A program made the translations under genes and the position numbers. A DNA stretch of 64,000 nt. It comes from Mytilus californianus (Eukaryota; Mollusca; Bivalvia; Mytilida; Mytilidae). Positions within the stretch are counted from its first letter, which is position 1. Each line of letters begins with the position of its first letter. Where the stretch lies: NCBI RefSeq assembly GCF_021869535.1, contig NW_026262582.1, positions 58,416,851 through 58,480,850 of the forward strand, written 5' to 3'. This document shows, piece after piece, positions 59,167 through 64,000 of the stretch. A model generated the notes under the pieces. The model did no database searches, was not told where the DNA came from, and worked only from the letters and a program-made list of their open reading frames with translations.

Positions 59167-60247
59167 TGCAAGTTATGAATTTAAATAATATACAACTAGA
59201 GGCTCTGAAGCTTGTATCATTTCACCTGGATTTATGTACATTTTCAAGTGGCCTCTCTCCCAACTTTAATGACTAGAATATAATTCATGACTTGTGTCTC
59301 TGTTTTCGGGTTTTATTTTCTCTACTATAGTTTTGCACAGTATACAAAAAAAAAATCGCCATTCAAGGGCAATACATTTTATAAGAAGTAGACTTACAAT
59401 TTCTGCTTCGTTGGACCTATTTGTAGATCTTGTTTCGTTGATCATTTTTTATCAGGTCAAGGTCAGATGACACTTGACAGTTAGACATGTACACCTTACA
59501 ATCATTCCATACACCAAATATAGTAGACCTCTTGTTTATAGTATCTGATATATGGACTTGACCATGAAAACTTAACCTTGTTCACTGATCCATGAAATGA
59601 GGTCAAGGTCAGATGAAAAAACTGTTTGACAGGCATGAGGACCTCATACTAAATATAGTTATCCTATTAATCATAATAAGCGAGAAATTAACATCACAAA
59701 AAATTTTAACTTTTTTTTCAAGTAGTCACTGAATCATGAATATGAGGTCAAGGACAATGGACATAAGACAGACGGAGACTTCATAACATAAGGCATCTAT
59801 ATACAAAGTATGAAGCATCCAGGTCATCCACCTTCTAAAATATAAAGCTTTCAAGAAGTTAGTTAACTAAGCCGCCGGATCACTTTCCCAATGTCGAGCT
59901 TTATGCGACAGAAGTCGCAGGTTCGACAAAAATCATCATTCAAGGGCAATAACTCCTACATATGATCATTTGACTTATTTGTAGGTCTTCTTACTTGTCT
60001 GAACATTTTTATAATTTAAAGTATATCATTGTTTCTAAATAAAAATGGGTCTTTCAAGGGCATAACTCCTACAAGGGATCAATTGACATTTTCGGCCATG
60101 TTGACTTATTTGTAGGTATTTCTTTGCTGAACAATTTTATTGTTTGAAGTTTCTAGTTCCCGCTAAAAACTAAAATTAAATGTAATAACTCCTATAAGGG
60201 TTTAATTGACGATTTCGGTCATGTCGACTTATTTGTATGTATTACTG
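59167..60247. repeat. Degraded pieces of the mollusc dispersed element
   Basis: 'aagggcaata' phrases at 59367, 59942 and 60058, 'ggatcaattgacattttcgg' and 'gacttatttgtaggt' recur, showing at least three overlapping fragments of the family at 58290. Near 59880-59935 is a tRNA-like B-box phrase 'cgcaggttcgac', possibly a SINE relic. No gene. Confidence 0.55.
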
Positions 60248-60535
60248 TAAGGGAGCTACCATTTGATTTTTATGGGGGGAAGTGGGCTAGGATGAAAAAT
60301 TTTGTCCTGCTTTTTTTTTTAGTTGTAATCTGTCCTGCCTTTTTATTTTTCACTCTATTCGGTCCTGTTTTTTTTTTATTACTTTATCCCGACTTTTTTA
60401 ACATAAAATGTCATCCTGCCTTTTTTTTTCGCCAAGTTGCTCATCCTGCCTTTTTTTTTACTCAAAACTCCTGTCCTGCCTTTTTTTCAAATTTCATCCT
60501 AGCCTTCCCATAATAATCAAATGGTAGCTCCCTAA
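60248..60535. mobile_element. PIF/Harbinger-like MITE (60251-60532) with TAA target duplication
   Basis: The ends GGGAGCTACCATTTGAT are perfect inverted repeats, with similarity continuing to 'ggctaggatgaaa'. Both flanks are TAA (60248-60250 and 60533-60535), the target preference of Harbinger elements. The interior is a run of 'tcctgccttttttt' phrases; the ORF across it is spurious. Confidence 0.78.
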
Positions 60536-60716
60536 TGGAAATGTTTGCCTTCAAAGTTTCGGTTCATTCATCATAGCTTATGGGAAAAAAACTATAACAA
60601 CAAGAAATGGTTGTAACAGGATGCTGTTACGAAGTCTCCCAAACGAAGCTCCCATAATTCGTCATTCCCAGGTTCGCCTGACATTGGGCAAAGTCCAGTA
60701 AAGTTATATGCATTAG

Positions 60717-61430
60717 TAATGCCCGGGGACTGACCCTGTATATCATTCAAATCATCTTGGCATGACAGACCAGAATATATATGGATTACGGGTGGGGATC
60801 TTGACCATTTACAAGATATTAGATCATTGGGGGTGGGGGACCCCTGGGGACTGACCCTATATATCTTTCGAATCTTTGTGACATGACGAAAGGGAATATA
60901 TATGGTTTAGGGGTGGGGATCTCAACCATTTGCAAGATATTAGAACTTGATCAAATGGCAGGGGGTGGGGGTGATCCCTAGGGACTGACCCTATATATCA
61001 TTCAAATCTTCTTGACATGACGAATAAGAATATATATGGTTTAGGGGTGGGGATCTCGACCATTTACAAGATATTAGATCATGGGGGGGGGACCCCTGGG
61101 GACTGACCCTATATATCATTCTAATCTTTGTGACATGACGAACAGGAATATATATGGTTTAGGGGAGGGGATCTCAACCATTTAAAAGATATTAGAACTT
61201 TCTCAAATGGCAGGGGATGGGGGTGACCCCTGGGGACTTACCCTTTATATATATTTCATTTGATGTGCTTTATCATGACAAACCAGAATATATATGGTTT
61301 AGGGGAGGGGATCTCGACAACTTACAAGATATTAGAACTTTCTCAAATGGAAGGGGGTGGGGGTGACCCCTGGGGACTAATACTTTACTTCATTTGATGT
61401 GCTTTATCATGTAGGACATTTTCAATTATA
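60717..61430 (+). repeat. Tandem array, about six units of 110-140 bp
   Basis: Units share 'ggggactgaccctatatat', 'gacatgacgaa', 'ggaatatatatggtttaggg' and 'accatttacaagatattag'. Two unit types, with and without a 'tcaaatggcaggggg' insert, alternate. Confidence 0.85.
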
Positions 61431-61767
61431 AAGATTGTGTCTATCACTAACGGTTTTCAAGTTATAATCATTTGAAAAAAAATGAAAAAAAATCCCATAG
61501 GGTTCTATAGTAAACCCCTCCCTTCTATTGGCCCCTCAAAGTACCCCTTTTTAGACCCCAATGCACAAACGAAACCCTGATTGCACCACTAGACATGTTA
61601 ATCTAACATATTGTGAAACCTTAAGTAAATCTGACTAGCGGTTTTGGAGAAATGGTGCGGACAAGTTCATTAAAAAAAGTGGCGGAAGAGCAAGAATAAT
61701 AATGATAACAAGTAATCCTGTGTTAGGATGCTAACACAAAAGTCGCCAAAACGGCCCCCAACCATTG

Positions 61768-62340
61768 TTCTACTGTTTCCATGGTAACGGCAGCCATTTT
61801 GAAATTTCAAAGTCGGATATCACATCTACACGTGACAGGTCACATTACTTACAAGTTTCATAAAAATTGGACCAATTTTCAAATTTAGGCATTCGTGTTT
61901 CCATGGTTACGGTGGCCATTTTAGAAATTCCAAAGTCAAATTCCACATCTACATAAGACAGTCAACATTTGTGTAAAGTTTCATTAAGTTTAAAGCATTT
62001 TGAATTTTTTGACATTTTTGCAGTTTCCATGGTAACGGCAGCCATTTTGAAAATTCCAAAGTCGGATGGCACATCTACACATGACAGGTCACCTTACTGT
62101 CAAGTTTCATAAAGATTGGACCAAATCTAGATTTTTCGCATTTTTGTTGTTTCCATGGCAACGGCGGCCATTTTGGAAATTCCAAAGTCAAATTCCTAAT
62201 CTACATACACTCGTTAACATCTCTGTAAAATTTCATTAAATTTGAAGCATTTAAAAAAATTTCACATTTTTGCAGTTTCCATGGTAACGGCGGCCATTTT
62301 AAAAATTCCAAAGTCGAATTACAGCTACATATGGTGCTAC
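61768..62340 (+). repeat. Tandem array, about 4.5 units of 120-130 bp
   Basis: Each unit starts near 'gtttccatggtaacggc' then 'gccattttgaaaattccaaa', with 'aagtttcat' in the second half. Alternate units are more alike, so the effective period is about 255 bp. Confidence 0.85.
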
Positions 62341-62737
62341 CTGTAATAATCCATCATTATATAGCATAAAAAGTACATAGGAATAATTCAACACTATCAC
62401 ACGACTAATCACATGACTATTGTTCTAGAATGTTCCATGAAAATTGACCCCCTAAAATAATGCCAAGATGACCCAGGGCTGAAATAAAAAATGTGGAATG
62501 GACACCTGGACATCGGTCTCTTGTATTACATAAAACTTAAAGGTTCTACCAGTAGCGAATCAATAGTCGAAAAATGACCCCACCCATGTTCCGGCCCCCA
62601 AATAGTGCCAAGTTGACCCCCATTTGAAATAAAAAATAGTGAATGCACCCCTAGGGATACTACCCCATCATCATACCAAATATAAAGTTTCCATCATTTA
62701 AAGCTTGGAAGAAAATGGTCGGACAAATTAGGGTTAA

Positions 62738-62739
<2 letters not shown>

Positions 62740-62784
<45 letters not shown>
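62740..62784. repeat. (AAT)n microsatellite
   Basis: About 15 uninterrupted 'aat' units. Confidence 0.95.
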
Positions 62785-62786
<2 letters not shown>

Positions 62787-63029
62787 CGGGACAAAAACAT
62801 AAAGTCGCCAAAACTCCGTTTTGGCGACTTAATAAGAACTGAGCAAAACCAATAAGTCTGCCCAAACTTCGTTTGGGAGACTTAATAAACTGTTAACACA
62901 GAGATATGTCTCGCCTTTTTGTTATTTTGATAATGCAAATGCTGAAATTAAAATAGTAATACTTTTACATGTCAGTTGTGCACATAGTTTACAAGTTAAT
63001 GTTTGTGTTTAGGTTTGTTTAAAGGGAAC

Positions 63030-63480
63030 GACTTATGATAAGTCAATGGTATTTGGTATGTAGTTCTTTTAGTATTGGCACATCTCATTTCCATGGAGAT
63101 TGTTTAGCCCTGTACCTTCAGTCATGTTTCATTGACTTTAAATATTTGCAAGTTTCAAAAGTCAATGAACCATGATGAGGGGGTGGGGCTATATAGTCTC
63201 CATGGTAATGAGACTTGCAAATGCCAATACATTTGCATACCAAATATCATTGACTTAACATTAGTGGGGCATCTTAAACTGATCTAATCACAAACTAACA
63301 CATGTAAACTTTGCAAAAGTTTCAAAGTCAATAGACCATGACTGAGGGGTAAGGACCAAATATTTCCCATGGAAATGAGATGTGCTAATGCTTATACAAA
63401 TGCATACCAAATATCATTGACCTACCACTAGTGGTTCACTATAAACTAGACCAAATCACAAACTTATACATTATTGACGA
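63030..63480. repeat. Direct duplication of about 170 bp with a partial inverted copy
   Basis: 'gcataccaaatatcattgac' closes both units (near 63240 and 63415) and 'tttcaaagtcaatagaccatg' or its variant opens them. At 63030-63135 the same words occur reversed ('gtcaatggtatttggtatg'). Confidence 0.75.
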
Positions 63481-63629
63481 CGCCGACGCCGGAAACAGCA
63501 TACCTGTGTCTTGCTTTTGACTCCATCAAAAAACGATCCTCAAGAATTATTGGAAGACCTTACTTTGCTGAAAATTTTTGCTATTTAAAAGTTCTTTATC
63601 TATACAGTTTCCAAGATAATAACCAATAA

Positions 63630-64000
63630 ATTGCTTCGCCGAGCGCAGCTGGATACGACCGCAGAGGTCCAACCCTGAACAGTTGGGGCAAAAATGGACA
63701 CAATATTCGCGCTTGATACAGGTCTGAATTTGAATTGTAATTCAATATTTGACACATTATAGGTTTCTGACACAGAATAACTGTAGTCGAAGAACTTAGA
63801 ATTGGTTATATGATTTGAATTTATATTATTTTTTTGCTTTTGTGCAATACACTTTGCTGTTGCGAATTGACCACCCTCCCCCCCTTTTTTTTGCTTTTGT
63901 GCAATACACTATGCTGTTGCGTATTGACCCCCCACAATTTCTTTTTACCTCCCCTCCCTTTTCCCCAAAAAAAAATTCTTTCCCTCAAGATATGGTCATA
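63630..64000 (+). repeat. Dispersed mollusc repeat, runs off the right edge
   Basis: 'gccgagcgcagctggatacg', 'accgcagaggtccaaccctg' and 'gaacagttggggcaaaaatg' are phrases I recall from many bivalve sequences. The block 'ttttgcttttgtgcaataca' plus 'ctatgctgttgcg' is tandemly duplicated (63833 and 63890). Confidence 0.55.

Larger units (their letters stand above)
61720..62830. mobile_element. Hairpin-bounded element, inner copy
   Basis: The left hairpin is gtgttag-GATG-ctaacac (61720-61737), followed by aagtcgccaaaac (61740-61752). The right end is the hairpin aagtcgccaaaac-tcc-gttttggcgactt (62802-62830). The interior holds a tandem array (61768-62340) and an (aat)n run (about 62740-62784). 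Same architecture as the outer copy but different stem sequences. Confidence 0.6.
60613..62884. mobile_element. Hairpin-bounded element, outer of two nested copies
   Basis: The left end is a hairpin gtaacag-GATG-ctgttac (60613-60630), followed by aagtctcccaaacgaag (60632-60648). The complement cttcgtttgggagactt is at 62868-62884, where it forms the right arm of a terminal hairpin. Between lie a tandem array (60717-61430) and a second element of the same design (61720-62830). No ORF of note. Resembles non-autonomous Helentron-type elements, which carry tandem cores and a 3' hairpin, but the class is not proven. Confidence 0.55.

Noticed and set aside
59880..59935. Possible tRNA gene
   Set aside because: Only a B-box-like 'ggttcgac' phrase is present; no acceptor stem or A box can be folded.
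60292..60513. Phe/Pro-rich ORF
   Set aside because: Lies entirely in the Harbinger-like MITE core of 'tcctgccttttttt' repeats.

Overview
The window looks like nuclear DNA of a marine bivalve, most likely a mussel of the Mytilus type. It is AT-rich and intron-bearing, with little coding sequence. It is crowded with dispersed repeats that I recognise as typical of Mytilus: the 'gagagttgtctcattggca' family, SINE tails ending in caat runs, 'tattctctattct' elements, and the 'aagggcaataactcc' mollusc element. No bacterial operon, rRNA, tRNA or CRISPR array is visible.

Layout. Positions 1-5301 (minus) hold the N-terminal and central part of a protein-primed family-B DNA polymerase of the Polinton/Maverick-adintovirus kind. 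It runs off the left edge and is interrupted by two spliceosomal introns; the splice junctions restore the reading frame and the catalytic motifs. Positions 8510-11568 (minus) hold a multi-exon gene for a single-pass membrane protein: signal peptide, Cys-rich ectodomain, a Thr/Ser/Lys-rich stalk built from symmetric phase-1 mini-exons, and two alternative terminal exons that each supply their own membrane span and cytoplasmic tail. Positions 12930-13780 (plus) hold a small three-exon gene for a helical/coiled-coil protein of 99 residues. From 14 to 64 kb recognisable coding sequence is sparse: a farnesoic acid O-methyltransferase-like domain exon (50761-51162, minus), a Cys-rich exon-like ORF (52130-52331, minus), an unrecognised terminal exon (40264-40557, minus), a membrane-segment exon (55812-55940, minus), and decayed reverse transcriptase and GIY-YIG endonuclease pieces (30.6-31.5, 35.6-38.1, 53.2-53.8 kb).

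The rest is repeat structure: a 1,043-bp tandem duplication (19.3-21.35 kb); minisatellites with units of about 28, 47, 61, 65 and 168 bp; fold-back elements; a Harbinger-like MITE with a TAA target duplication; a hAT-like MITE with an 8-bp target duplication; a 1,270-bp element with long terminal inverted repeats, a 6-bp AATATA duplication and palindromic satellite arms; Helitron-like 3' ends; and, at 60.6-62.9 kb, two apparently nested elements bounded by hairpins whose stems differ in sequence but keep the same form and the same GATG loop.

The most unusual items are the intron-split polymerase, one of whose introns shares sequence with an intron of the neighbouring receptor-like gene; the receptor-like gene's exon design; and the nested hairpin-bounded elements. 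All assignments come from reading the sequence alone; no database search was run.
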